From Heterodera schachtii (Eukaryota > Nematoda > Chromadorea > Rhabditida > Heteroderidae), in assembly GCA_023374025.1 (NCBI GenBank), contig SIJG01000130.1, positions 1-64,000 of the forward strand: a DNA stretch of 64,000 nucleotides, written 5' to 3'. The notes under the pieces are model-generated. The model was not told the DNA's origin. It ran no database searches and was given only the letters and a program-made list of their open reading frames with translations. The position numbers were made by a program, and so were the translations under genes. Below are positions 43,320-55,339 of the stretch, piece by piece. The first letter of the stretch is position 1; each line of letters starts with the position of its first letter.

Positions 43320-45840
43320 TTTTAATGAAATAAAGCTTTAATATAGAGAAATAAGAAGAATTTTATGGGATTTATTAAATTATTCCAGAAATTTTGTAAA
43401 AGCTAAAACTTTCAGAAAAAGTTTAGAACTCAATTTGGAAAAATCATTCTGGAAAATGGAAAAATAATATACTACAAAAACAAAATCTGTAATCATATTT
43501 TAGTGATTTGTTCTTTAAAACTTTGATAAGTCTAATAAATTAAAAAAATTATATAGGAATAAAATTTTGGTTTTTTAATTCTAGTTTGATGTAAATAATT
43601 GAAAAATATTATTTGACTGAAATAAATCAAAATTTTTTATTTAAAAATATTTCTACATATTTGTTATTTTGATACAATTATAAATAAATAAAAATCGAAA
43701 GATGTTTAAATAAGAATGAAACAAAAGCATAAATGTTCCAAAAATTATAAGGTGGAATTCAAGTCTACATTTATTTAATCAAATTACGATGCGAAATTAT
43801 GAGAAAAATAGGAAAAGGAATAAAAATTAAAAACTCATAAACCTATATCCAAACAATCTTCATTAATCATAATATTTGTTTGTGAATATTTAATCAAAAG
43901 TTAATTAATTCAAAGCAGATTTGAAGTGGGAAAACCCCAAGCATTAGAAGCTAATTAAAATTTTTATATTGAGTTATAACATTTATTTTTGCATTTAGTT
44001 AGATTTATAGAAGACGTTATTATATAGTTACATTGTGTGTAACTAAATTCAAGATTCCGTGTAATTGAAGCGCGTATCGCATTTTCTTTCATTTTTAAAT
44101 TCTTGAATATTTTTTTTGTGTGGTTGTTGATATTAAGATATTAAAATCTCAAATAGTGTTTCATCTGTTTATCCTTGTACTGGATATTTAGGCTTATAAA
44201 ATGCATAATCAAAATTATTTTTTTTAATTTATTTTAGATGTCTTTCAAAGGTTTCAATTGTTGTTTACGCGCTGTAGTCTTTTAAAACTGCAAAAACATG
44301 GAATGCATAATGAAAAGTGTTTCGGTTCGCACTGTATTTAATTTCTTTATTTATGTTCAGATTTTTCTTATTAGAATAAATTATAAATTAATTATACTTT
44401 AAATATTTTAGCATTTTACAATGAAAATTTTTTCAGCTTTCATTTTATGCAATTTTATTTTCCTAATGTATCATTATAGATTCTCAAAAATGTAAAATTT
44501 ACGCAATTCCACAATTCGATTATGTTGATTTATAAAAGTCAATATTGGGATTTTTTTAAATAATAGACTTATTAAAACAAAAAACTATTCATTTATTTAA
44601 ATAAATCATAAAGCTATGATTAATACTTTTAAACAAATTTTAAAATTATAAAAATTGTTTATTTCATAATATAAAAATAAAAATCCGCATTTTATTTTTG
44701 ATAAATGATTAAATAATCAATTATTTTACATTCAATTAGTTCTCTTTAATTAAATATTCTTGTTTGGAATCATACTTAAAATTAAAATTTAGAATTAATT
44801 TTCAATAAAATTCATATTGCTTTTTAGATCTTTCCGTATAATAAACTTTTTCATTCTTAACATGATCAATAAGTTTTGGCAGCTTTTTATATTTATTTTT
44901 ATAATTTTTAAATTTTATCATTTTAGATTTTCCTTTAAAAACTTGAGTTGACTAATTATTTATTAATTTCAAAACGCTCTTTAAATGTTTTATTCTCGAC
45001 TAATGTGTTCATCCCTATTAAAATTTTTAAAATTATAAAAATCGAGATTCATTGGTAAAGAGCATCAATGTAATTCGCTGATTTTTCTTTTTAAATTTAA
45101 ATGAATACACAATTTTATTAAAATTTTAAAGAAAGATTTTATTCATAATACGTTTAAAATAGCCTATTTTCAATTAGACTCATTTTCCATAATAATTTAC
45201 TTTAATGGAATTACATTAATTGTTCCATAAATTTTTATATTATTCATAGGTGAGAAATAAGTTATTGTTGAATTTTAAAAAATATATCTTTTGCTTTATT
45301 ATAGTTTAGCCTGTTTTTGAGCAATTTTACAGTAATATTATAATTAATTAATTATTCAGATTAGTTAATAAATTTTTCAATATAAGTGTTTTTATATTCC
45401 AATTTTATTCTAAACTGGAAAGTATTATTATATTTATTAGTCGATATTAATTCCTTACTCATTTTTTATTTGGGTTGTTTACTTTTTTATTAATACTCGG
45501 ATAAGAAGTGGAATTTTGCTTCGTATCTTTCCTGACATATTTTAGAAAATGTATCATAAATACTGGTAAATATTAATTTGGGTTGGGTTTGAATAATATA
45601 TTCAGCTTTGAAAAAATTTTTGTGTTTTAATTATTTTGAATAATTCAGAAAGGCATGTTGAATTTCTTGTTTTGGAAATGAATGAGGTTCAAGAATTAGC
45701 TTTTTATTTTATGTTGTGAAGTTTTTAATTAAATGAATAATTGAGTTTATGTTTTTTATTGTTGAAATTATAATCATGATTGAGTACAGCAGAAAAAATG
45801 TTGTTAAAAGCAGTGAATTTATTGTTACATTATAGCTAAA
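43320..45840. other. AT-rich stretch with weak exon candidates
   Basis: A terminal-exon-like patch at 43908-43960 (SRFEVGKPQALEAN, TAA) and a 34-residue ORF at 44298-44402 (MECIMKSVSVRT, then hydrophobic; possible donor CACT|GTATTT) are the only coding hints. Neither is strong enough to call separately. Confidence 0.35.
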
Positions 45841-45850
45841 GAATTTTTCT

Positions 45851-46310
45851 GTACAAGCTCATCTATATTTCAAAAAATTGGTCAAGTTTGAGCAAAGTTA
45901 TGGCCAAAAGTACGCAAGCTGCCAAGTTTTCACACATTTTTGGCCATAACATTTTTTAAACCCAATAAAATTTTTTTGAAATTTTGCAGGCTAATAAAGG
46001 ACATGTAGGGCTATCGAATTATATCAGGCTTTATTAATTTTGTTGGTTATCAGAATTTTTGTTCATCAAATTTTTTATGTCTAATGAAAAAATGTCCGTT
46101 ATAAATTTCTTAGATTTTTTATTTTCTTGCTATAATTCGAAAGCCCTACATGTCCTTTATTAGCATGCAAAATTTCAAAAAATTTTATTGGGTTTAAAAA
46201 AGTTATGGCCATAAATGTGTGAAAACTTGGTACCTTGCGTACTTTTGGCCATAACTTTGCTCAAACTTGACCAAATTTTTTGAAATATAGATGAACTTGT
46301 ACATAACACT
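45851..46310. mobile_element. Palindromic MITE
   Basis: Long inverted repeat: left arm 45851-46030 with AAAAATTGGTCAAGTTTGAG, CAAAGTTATGGCCAAAAGTA and GGACATGTAGGGCTATCGAA; right arm 46127-46310 is the inverse (GCCCTACATGTCCTTTATTA, TTTTGGCCATAACTTTGCTC, AAACTTGACCAAATTTTTTG). The spacer is about 95 bases. Tips continue into AGATGAACTTGTAC versus GTACAAGCTCATCT. No ORF. The ORF at 46203-46502 overlaps the right arm and is unlikely to be a gene. Confidence 0.8.
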
Positions 46311-46849
46311 TAGGGCTATCAAATGATACCAAGAATGTTTAATTTGGTAGACTTTTACAAAAGCTGTGGGCAGTTTTTTGTTGAAAATTTCCATTTGATG
46401 GTTTTTTATATAACGCCCTTTTTGATGGTTTTTATATAACGACTCAGCACCAAAAAGACGCTTTGTCGTACGTTTTTGGTATTCCTTTATATATTTTTGC
46501 ATAGAATCTTTAAGCTTTCACTCATTTATTTTTACTCTATATTTATAATTAATTAGTAGCGCATTTCATGATTAAATATTTTACTTTTTTCGAATATTTA
46601 AAATATAATTATACGCCGGGACTTTGTCGGATTAATTTTATTAAATATTGCGATGGATGAAAAATACTGTTGTAATTAAAAATCAAAATCTGATTTCACA
46701 ATTTGGCTTTTTGTTAAACCGGTTTAAATACATGGAAACAAGCTGAAAGCCCATCAATCCTCCAATAAGAGATCATGTAAGCATTTTTGAACAATAATTG
46801 CTAAATTTGAAAATTTGCCTTTCGACTTTTTATTCAAATTCGGGTTCCG

Positions 46850-46920
46850 GCTTCGATATTTTCCGAAATGAATGCCGGATTCGTGTCAGCGAGCTCGAAA
46901 CACCTTGGATCACTAACGCA
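46850..46920 (-). repeat. Dispersed GGGGTCGCTGAT module, copy 3
   Basis: Reverse complement reads GAGCTCGCTGACACGAATCC then GGCATTCATTTCGGAAAATA. It aligns with the copies at 18560-18655 and 20855-20935. The following 46920-46990 is also GC-richer and may be the rest of the element. Confidence 0.4.
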
Positions 46921-47184
46921 TTTTCTACTGACAAATTTTCCGGGAGTCCTTAGTTCGACCTTAGGCTAAAAATTTGCGCGATCAACTAATTGGAATTTAT
47001 ATAAGTTGAATTTTTCAATTTTTTAATTTAAAATACTTTAGTAACACTATAAAACATATAAATTACTTTATCTCATAGATTTGCTGTGTCTAAAATTTGT
47101 TAGTTTCTTTTATGTTATTTAAGCAATTAATTTTCATATTTCAGAAGAAATTTGTTGAAACATATATTTTTGTTTTAGAATTTA

Positions 47185-47330
47185 GCATTGATGGCAACCG
47201 GTGGCGGGAATTGGCCAAATCCATTGGGGCCAAAGGCTGCGGGAATTAGCCAAATCAATTGGGACCAATCGGTGGTGCGATTGGACCAACACCTTATGGG
47301 CAAATAGTCAAGCATGGGGTTGACCAATGT
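47185..47330 (+). repeat. Imperfect 35-base direct repeat island
   Basis: GCGGGAATTGGCCAAATCCA, TTGGGGCCAAAGGCT is followed by a diverged copy GCGGGAATTAGCCAAATCAA, TTGGGACCAATCGGT. The period is not a multiple of three. It follows TTTTTGTTTTAG. Frames include MATGGGNWPNPLGPKAAG (ATG) and WRELAKSIGAKG. It is either a repeat or a small exon; the shifted period argues for non-coding. Confidence 0.4.
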
Positions 47331-47339
47331 TTTATAAGA

Positions 47340-48960
47340 AAAATATATTTTTATTAAATTTTGTTTGAAAAAAAGATAAGTGTTTAATTTTATTTACATA
47401 CATTAGAAATTTGACCGATTTCACATGTTTTTCGCAAAACGGAATTCAAAAATTAGTATTTTTTCAAAATGTTTTGTTTTATTTTTAAGATTTTTTATTT
47501 TTTATAATATTAATTTTATTTGAATTGTACTTTTCGAAATAATTTTTTTAATATTTAACTCGGTTAATAGATTTGGCCAGATGTATTATATAATTAATAA
47601 ATTATTTGTTTACTTTTTGGCTTTTTATGATTAATTATATCGTTTCATATTTATTCTTAATTATGATAAAATTCATATTACTTTTCTGTTTTTAAATTTA
47701 TCTAAAGAGTGCGTCTGACCAATGTGACAAGCTTTGACAAGATTTTTATCTTAGATTCATTCAGGCGGTGGATTTATAATTCTTTTAAAAAATATTCATT
47801 TATATTAGATTTAAATTTTCACATTAATCTAAAAAAAAATATAAAAAAAAAATCTTAAAAACCTTTTAATTACAAATTAAAAATTCTAATCTAAAATAAT
47901 TTTTATTTTTTTTTTATTTATTATTAAAAAAATATTGTTAAAAAAATTTTTTTTTTAGGATACATTAAAGAAAGTTAAATTAAAAACACCTTGGGAAAAG
48001 TCAAAGTAACAAAAAACATAGGAAAGTTACCCTAATAATTATTGGATAGGTAAATAATCAATATGAAATAAAACTAATTATTTTAAAATTAACGGCTTTA
48101 TTATTTTAATTTCTGTAAATTTGTTTACATTTCTTCAATTCCATGTGTTGCCACTGGTATTTACGCAAAAATATTGTTTATTATTTATTGTTCTCCTGTG
48201 TTATATTCATTAAAAATAAAAAAACAAATTAAGTTTTTTATTAAATCCACGATTTATTATTTATAATTTCTTGAAATTTAAGTAATTTCGGATTTAAACA
48301 AAAAATAAACCAATGAACTAGAAGAAGAATTAAAATTGATATTGGAATGAATAAAATTAAAACTAATTCATATTCAAAAAGTGATAATAACAACACACAT
48401 AATTCGATTTCTACTTTTCTCTTTTACTGACTTTTTCTAAAGGATGAGAAATTTAAGGTTCCGTTCTTTTGGGAAAAGATTTTTCATAATAAATAATGCT
48501 AATAAAATAATTATTTAAGAGATCAAAACAAATAAATAGAATGAAATGGATGACCGAAATTTAAATTCATTATATTTTTTCTTTAAATTTATAAATCCAA
48601 AGCAAAATAAAGCTTTTATAGAAGAAGCATTTATATTTTACAACAATATAAAAACTATCAATTAATACATAGAAGAAAATTGTACCGAATAAAGACTAGA
48701 AAATCAAAAAAAAAGAATTATGGAAAAAAGGTTTTAAACGATAACTTAAAAACCTTTTATACACGTTCTTGCATTGCTATGACAGACTTAATGCAAAGCT
48801 TTTCATTACTAAAAGCTTCAAACCCAGAAAAAACTCAAATAAATTTTGTTCAGAAAACATTTTTTTTTATAAAAAAAAACTAACAAAAAAGTGATATAAT
48901 AATAGATTAATTATAAGAAATTTGGAAATGAATGCAAGTTAATGTAAGTTCGGCGACAAA
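47340..48960. other. AT-rich stretch, no supported gene
   Basis: An ORF at 48680-48883 is Lys/Asn/Phe-rich and fits chance in A/T-rich DNA. A patch at 47705-47770 has a weak minus-strand frame (KIKILSKLVTLVRRTL). Confidence 0.45.
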
Positions 48961-48977
48961 AATACGTGAATTCTAAC

Positions 48978-49488
48978 AAGGGAACCACCCGAACTGTAAG
49001 TCGGAAAATGCATATGTGTGATATACCATTGGATAGAGCAGGGTCGACTTCTATTGTTAATTTTTAATATTTCAGGCCCATACCAAGAAATAAAAAAGTT
49101 ATGCCAAAAAACAAAATTTTAGGCCTAAGGGCCGGTTTGCAGCTTTGTTCACTTTCTATTAATCCCCCATCTTTACATTTATTATTATTTTTTGCTTATT
49201 TTTATTAAAGAAAAATTATCATCCATTTTTTTAGTTTAAAAAATGATTTTAAAAATTATTTAGTTATATATATATATTAAACCAGAGCTCCAAAAATGTA
49301 AATTTAACCACGAGCCACCAATTTAAAGTGAAAACATAGCCAAAATTTTGATTTTTGAGGCCCCATAACTTTCTTATTTCTTACTATGGGCCCGTAATAT
49401 TAAAAATTCACAATAAAAGTCTTCTTGCTCTATCCATTGGTATATCACACATATGCATTTTCCGACTTACAGTTCGGGTGGTTTCCTT
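48978..49488. mobile_element. MITE with long terminal inverted repeats
   Basis: Left arm GGAACCACCCGAACTGTAAG, TCGGAAAATGCATATGTGTG, ATATACCATTGGATAGAGCA; the right arm is the inverse (TGCTCTATCCATTGGTATAT, CACACATATGCATTTTCCGA, CTTACAGTTCGGGTGGTTTCC). The arms run about 140 bases and also pair GGCCCATACCAAGAAATAA with TATTTCTTACTATGGGCCC. The centre is AT-rich and non-coding. The duplication is not certain. Confidence 0.8.
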
Positions 49489-49489
49489 A

Positions 49490-51640
49490 TAAGTTAAAAA
49501 ACATTGAAATAAATCTTAATATCAAATAGCTTTCAATAAAATTAAAAATTCTTATTTCATAAGAGCAAAAAATATACCAAATAATTCTATAATAGTGTAA
49601 TGTTAAGACGCAAATATAAAATTTTAAATAAATTAAAGTTTTTCACTAATTATACATATTAATTTGCGAACATTTATCTATTTTAAAGACTATTATTTTT
49701 GTATTAAAAAATTTTTAATCTCTATTTTTTCTTTTATATTAGAAAATCTTTTGTAATAAGTTTTATACAAATTTTATAATTCTTTTTATAAATATTTTTG
49801 TGATTTTAAAAGTTATAGACTTAACGAAAATTTTGAGTTAATAATATACTCACGCATAAAATAAATTAAATACTTAAATGAAATTTATTGGTCAGAATTA
49901 AACGAAAATAATTTACAAAAACTTTTTATAAAATACATTTTATATTAGATAGAAGTCCGATTTAATTATCCACCATTTATTGTGCCCAAACATTAAAATG
50001 TTTTGAAATAGTTGATTCTAAATAAATTTTAGAATCTAAAAGTATTATTATCATTAATCAATAACATATAAACAATTAAAGTTTTAATTATTATAAATGA
50101 ACATTTTGCTTTAATTTTAATTCGATTAACTTCCTTCGCCATGAAAACAGTATATTGACGTGTATTAAATTTTAAAGTGGGATATTTAAAATTTAATAAT
50201 TTTTTTGATATTTTCAAAATTAAATTTATTTCTTTAACATATAAAGTAATTCTATTATTTATCTTGTGAACAGTTTCTTTATTGTATAAATAGTTTTTTC
50301 TGCTAATATTAGCATTAAATTATTAAACTTATTCATTTTAACAATCTGAAATTATTTTAATTTCTATCGTTTTATCTTTCAATATTGTGAACAACTAAAT
50401 TTTTTAATAACTTTAAATTATTCAAAATTAAAGCAATAAAATAATTTGCTATTCGACGTTTAATAATTATATTTTTTGATACCTGCAAATTAATTGTGCA
50501 AATTTTTAGCTTTTTTGTTTCTCGAGCCAAAATTCAGGAATCAGTGAATTGCATTATGTTCAATAAAATAAAATATTTCCAATACTTTTGCAGATACGTT
50601 GACAATTTTTCATATAGTATTTTATTATTTGCTTTATTAAAATTATTGTAAATATTTGGGTTGTTTTTTAAAATAAAATTCTAGCACCTGACGCCATAAT
50701 CTAAACTTTTTCTAATACTCACTTGTGAGTTAAAAATTATTTTTTATATACACACTAAGAAGCATTAAAACATTAATCAAATAGTTTTATATTTTAATGC
50801 ATAATTTAATTTTTTATATAGCCTGTGAAAAAAATTTTTTATTACTTTATTCTTAATTTTCAACTTTTATCGAGAAATCTTTTTTGCTTAAGCAATTAAG
50901 TTCCTTAATTTTAGTATTTTCTAAAATTTAATCCACTTAATAATTTTTTGTATTGATGGAGTAAGTCTCTTTAAACATTTAATTTTTATCTCAAAAATTT
51001 TATATTAGGTGGTAATTTCTGTTCTTTAAATTTAAGAATAATATTTAAATTTTTAATTTTATGTTTAAAATATTATTTGTTATTATTGTTATGCAAAATA
51101 ATTTAAAATCAATAAAATTTAAAATTGTTTTTTTAGAGAAAATTTCATTCCTATTTGTTCTGTTCCAATAAAATCTCTTTTTTCTTTCAATATTTTCTTT
51201 ACTTTTTTATTGGTCTCTCATATGCTTTTTGAGAAAAAAAAATTAAAAAAATGTTATGTAATAACTTTTTATGAGGTTTTTATATATATATATAAATATG
51301 TATAATAGATGTTTGACCATATTTATTTTATTAGTAATTTATAACTTTAACAATCGTTTGTGATATTTTTTTAAATAGATAAGTCTCGTTGAATTTGAAT
51401 TTAATTGAGTAAGCAGATTATTTTAAAATATTTCTTTTAATGGGTTGAATAGTTTTATTGGATAAATTTAAATTATATTTTTCTTTAAGCATTTATTCAA
51501 TCATAATATTTTTATTAAAAAAAGCTACTTAACTTTTTTCTGAATATTTCTTTTGAAACGTAATATTGTTTTACTACATTGTTACTGTGTTGTGAGTATA
51601 ATAAATCTTAGTTATTAAAGAATTGGTGTTTTACTAATCG
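49490..51640. other. AT-rich stretch, no feature seen
   Basis: About 2 kb of A/T-rich sequence; the ORF at 50029-50217 shows no support beyond length. Confidence 0.5.
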
Positions 51641-51835
51641 AATTATCAATTGTTTTGTTTTTATCTATCGATACTCAAATATTTTTTTTCTTTTCTTTTA
51701 ATTTCTTATAATTGCTTTTTTATACCATTTGATATTTATTCTCTCTACTTCAATAATGCTTTTCACTTCGTTAATCTTTACATTTCTTTAAATGTAATTT
51801 TTACATGCGTTTTCAATACTGGAAAATTATTAATT

Positions 51836-52110
51836 AGCTGTTGGGTTGCTAAATGGACTTTTTTTAATTTAAATTATTCTATACAGCATAAAAAAATTAT
51901 TTTGTTTTTTTATAATTTAGCTTTTTGGATTTTTTATCTGTGACAGGCATAAATTCAATTGGTCAATATGTAATTAGTGGTTCTGTTTTTTCTATATATG
52001 AATATATATTATATATTTGTATGACTTGAATTATCATGACCTCGCAGCTTTTTTTTAAACCTTTGCGATTCAAATATACGATGGTAATAAATATATATAA
52101 TAAATTACAA
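51836..52110 (+). repeat. Dispersed repeat, copy 2 (copy 1 at 6090-6450)
   Basis: See copy 1 for the shared blocks. This copy overlaps the 3' part of a hydrophobic ORF (51650-51943), which is therefore probably not a gene. Confidence 0.5.
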
Positions 52111-52447
52111 TTTTTAATAAGTTTTTATAGATTTGTAAACCATTTTATAATGCTTGGCATTTAAATTCAAAGCATATTTTACTTTAAACATCATAATGGT
52201 AGTGCAAAAACAAATTAGTTTCGATTTGATTACTTTGGATGCAGGGCTTTCTGATTTCATGTTTGCCGTATTTTAGTAACAAATAAAGAGCGTTATATGT
52301 TTTTTTAAGTTCATTTAATAATTAAAAATTTTTTTTTTTGCTTTGTCGATAGAGAATTTTTTTATTTAATTTAGTTTTCTCATTTTTATTCAATGTTGGT
52401 AAAAATTCATTATTGCCGTATAAAAACTTTAATTACATTTGTGAATC

Positions 52448-52537
52448 ATGCGTCCTCGATTGTCTGTAGTTCGTCGTCATAAAAGACGGTGTCTTATGCA
52501 ATTTAATAAAGCAATTTTAATGAAATTCGTTACATAA
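52448..52537 (+). CDS. Short basic ORF of 29 residues
   Basis: ATG to TAA: MRPRLSVVRRHKRRCLMQFN then KAILMKFVT. It is a GC-richer island with Arg/His-rich content. It may be a real small exon or chance. Confidence 0.25.
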   Translation: MRPRLSVVRRHKRRCLMQFNKAILMKFVT

Positions 52538-52818
52538 TAATGATATTAATAAAAATGAGTAATATGTCAATTGAACAACAAATTTTTGTCTAAGACTATT
52601 TTACTTCATGCATTTACGAAAGTAAAAACAAACTTATTGAATTTTTGTTTTATATAAGAATAAATCTTTTCGATGAGAATTTAAAAGTTGAAATAAGAGT
52701 TTCGCCGATTAAAGAGCATTAAAAAGACATAATGTGGCATAAAATTAAAAATATATGCCTTCCATTATAATTACGAATATATAGCAAGCCTAAATTTGCT
52801 TTTAAAGCTGCTTTTTTG

Positions 52819-52915
52819 AGTCATTTTTTTTTGTTCACCGATTTTGTCTAAAAATCGACTAAATTATGCCATTTGGAAGACTGTATTAAAAAAGAGTTTT
52901 AAGGAGTCAATGCTG
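52819..52915 (+). CDS. Candidate exon with canonical donor
   Basis: Open plus-strand frame FFCSPILSKNRLNYAIWKTV then LKKSFKESML, ending CTG|GTAAGT. The donor is excellent. The 5' limit is set by a stop at 52816 and an acceptor-like TTTTTTGAG. The next exon is not proven; 53764-53868 lies downstream on the same strand. Confidence 0.35.
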
Positions 52916-53429
52916 GTAAGTTTTTGAAATTTTCTATATTTGTTAACAAATTTTCATAAAAAATTGCAATTTGACAAAAATAATTGATGAAAACTTATTT
53001 GAATTCAAAAATAAATTTTGTTTATAAATTATAATTATCGATTTTCATTCTGTTGATAATAAAGTTTTTTTATATTAAATTAAATTTGAATTTCAAATAA
53101 CAATATGAGTAATCGCACTAAATTTTCTTGCTTTTTTTTTAATTATTGTATTTTTATGTATGGGTCTTCGATTTATTTATTTTTACAGTTGGAGTATTCA
53201 AAATTTCTTACAAATGAAGTAAAGAACGTTATTTAATAGATAATAATAAAATTTGTCTATTTACTATTATTAGGTTATTAAGTGCATTAACATATTCTAT
53301 ATTAACATTAGATATGATAATTTATTTAGTTTATTGATATTTGACTTATTTATTACGAGCTATGTATATGAATTAATAATTTACTTATGCAAATTATGTC
53401 TGAATTCTAGAGATTTATCTACAAACATT

Positions 53430-53556
53430 TTTAAATGCCTTTTTTCATGCCTTTTTCAGGATTTTCGTGCCTTTTCATGCCTTTTTTTCAATTTTTTCAT
53501 AACTTTTATAGTGCCTTTTTCGCGATTTTTGGTGCCTTTTTAGTCGGTCTCTACTC
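53430..53556. mobile_element. End of a TAGAG hAT-like element, GCCTTTTT words
   Basis: TGCCTTTTTTCATGCCTTTT, TTCGTGCCTTTTCATGCC and TTTTTGGTGCCTTTTTAGTC end at GGTCTCTA (inverse TAGAGACC). Near-identical words occur at 29020-29100 inside the nested element. The other terminus is not found. Confidence 0.55.
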
Positions 53557-53763
53557 ATTATAAAAATAAATTTCTTTTAATTTCAAGAATTTAGCTTTTT
53601 AATACAGAAAAATTTTAACAAATTATTATATATTTCAATTAGTAATTGCATTACATATTTTTGAGAAACATTAATCAATCAAAGTTATTCAAAGATTTCT
53701 TCCAATTAAAAACCGAACAAAAAAAAAAAGGAAAATGCATATTTTTCTTATAAATACATTTAA

Positions 53764-53868
53764 ATTGGAGAAAGGAAAATCGCTTATTTGTTAGACATAA
53801 TTAGCCGAATGGGGAAGATCATCAATAAGGCTAAAAACCACGTGTTGATCCGAAGCAAAAATTGTTAA
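53764..53868 (+). CDS. Candidate terminal exon
   Basis: Open frame between stops: ERKIAYLLDIISRMGKIINK then AKNHVLIRSKNC and TAA. It is GC-richer than its surroundings. It has an internal ATG (MGKIINKAK) but no clear acceptor. Confidence 0.3.
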   Translation: MGERKIAYLLDIISRMGKIINKAKNHVLIRSKNC

Positions 53869-54305
53869 TTATAGAAAAAATAGAATAAGATGATAATTAA
53901 AAGATAATGTCATCACAATTTGTGCTTTTAAACCTTAATTAGATTTATCGATATTTTGAATTAATTTAAAATAAATTTTCATTTTATCTTTATTTTGAAA
54001 TACGACCCTACTATGTTTCTCAAATAATATTTTAAATAATAACCCCAAAATTAATCTTAAAAAATTACAAATAAATTAGTTGAAAAAGAATTAATATCAA
54101 AATTATTTTATTTATATAAATTTGAGTTATTCAAATAATTTATTTCGCATTTTAAAAGAGTTGGGATATAATTTTAATATTCTCTTTAATGCGATAAAAG
54201 ATAAAATTATTTTAAGTACCAAGCATGCACATAAATAAAAATATAACGATATAGTATTCAAAAAATTATTTAAAAAATATATCATAAGTTTCATTTAAAA
54301 TTTAT

Positions 54306-54622
54306 TTAAAAAATAAAATTTACTGACACTCCCTTATGAAAATTGAACGCCATTACCGTATACATTCTGAGTTCAAAGCATTCAAGGTAAAAGTAGCTAA
54401 CAATAAATACGTTCAAATAAAACAATTGATTTTTTAAAGTGTAAATTGTGTCCATATAAATCGAATCAACAAGACAAGAAATGAACAAATAATACATGGA
54501 CAGTAAAAAACGAAAAAAATTGCTAAAAAAAATTGCGTAAAAAACAAAATGCCAATGAATTCAAATGAAAAACAAAGTATATTTAATCTGACCAAAAGTT
54601 TTAAAACGTCAAAACTCATCAT
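54306..54622 (-). CDS. Possible membrane-protein exons
   Basis: Two overlapping minus-strand frames, both hydrophobic (FEFIGILFFTQFFLAIFFVF; LECFELRMYTVMAFNFHKG) with a possible donor CA|GTAAAT. Several membrane segments would be encoded, but A/T-rich DNA produces Phe/Ile/Leu-rich frames by chance. Confidence 0.2.
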
Positions 54623-54887
54623 AAAGCATAGTTTTTGAGAGCAAAACTAAACATTTATTATAATTTGACGGCAAATTATTTACTAAATATAAAAATGGAG
54701 AAAATACATAGATTAACAGCAAAAACATAATAAAAAAAACTTTCATATTTGACCCATTTTAATTTTAACTTGACCTATTAATTGATTTAGTATTTTTTCT
54801 CCATCGATATGCAAAATTTAAAGAAAATCAGTAAGGCGGAAAAAAAGTTTTATTGAGCGAAGTAAATGTTGTTCTTTACATTAGCCA

Positions 54888-54986
54888 TTAAGAATGAAGA
54901 GATAGTAAATAAAATTGAGAGAAATAAAGATAAAAAGTAAATATTAAGAATGAAGAGATAGTAAATAAAATTGAGAGAAATAAAGA
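54888..54986 (+). repeat. Two-copy tandem repeat, 56-base period
   Basis: TTAAGAATGAAGAGATAGTA and AATAAAATTGAGAGAAATAA recur exactly 56 bases apart. It is non-coding. Confidence 0.85.
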
Positions 54987-55019
54987 AGTAAATGTGACAG
55001 AACGCCAGTTTTTTTCTAT

Positions 55020-55335
55020 AATTAAGTTTTTTCTTAATTTTTGGAAGAATCTGTTTTTTATGCTTATTTTAAGTACCTATTTATAAAATTAAGTGCCTAA
55101 AAATACGATCAAAATGTTATTCTATAAATTATTAAAATAGGATTTTTTTTAACTTTGCCTCATTTTTCATGACTTTTTTGCATTTTTTACATGCTTTTTT
55201 GTTTTTGTTTTTTTTTTTAACTTTTTGGCTTTTTTTTTAGCATATTTTTCAAATTTTCGTGACTTTTTTGCCTTTTTATGAATTTTTTATGACTTTTTTA
55301 GTCGACTTTTTGAAGATTTTTAGTGACTTAAATTC
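55020..55335. repeat. GACTTTTTTG word array
   Basis: Irregular repeats such as CATGACTTTTTTGCATTTTT, GACTTTTTTGCC and TTATGACTTTTTTAGTCGAC, preceded by AAGTGCCTAAAAATACG. It resembles the GCC(T)TTTT-word subterminal arrays; no termini are seen. Confidence 0.4.
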
Positions 55336-55339
55336 CCAG

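Noticed and set aside
51650..51943. Hydrophobic ORF of 97 codons
   Set aside because: Phe/Leu/Ile/Tyr content expected from A/T-rich DNA, and its 3' part lies in a dispersed repeat.
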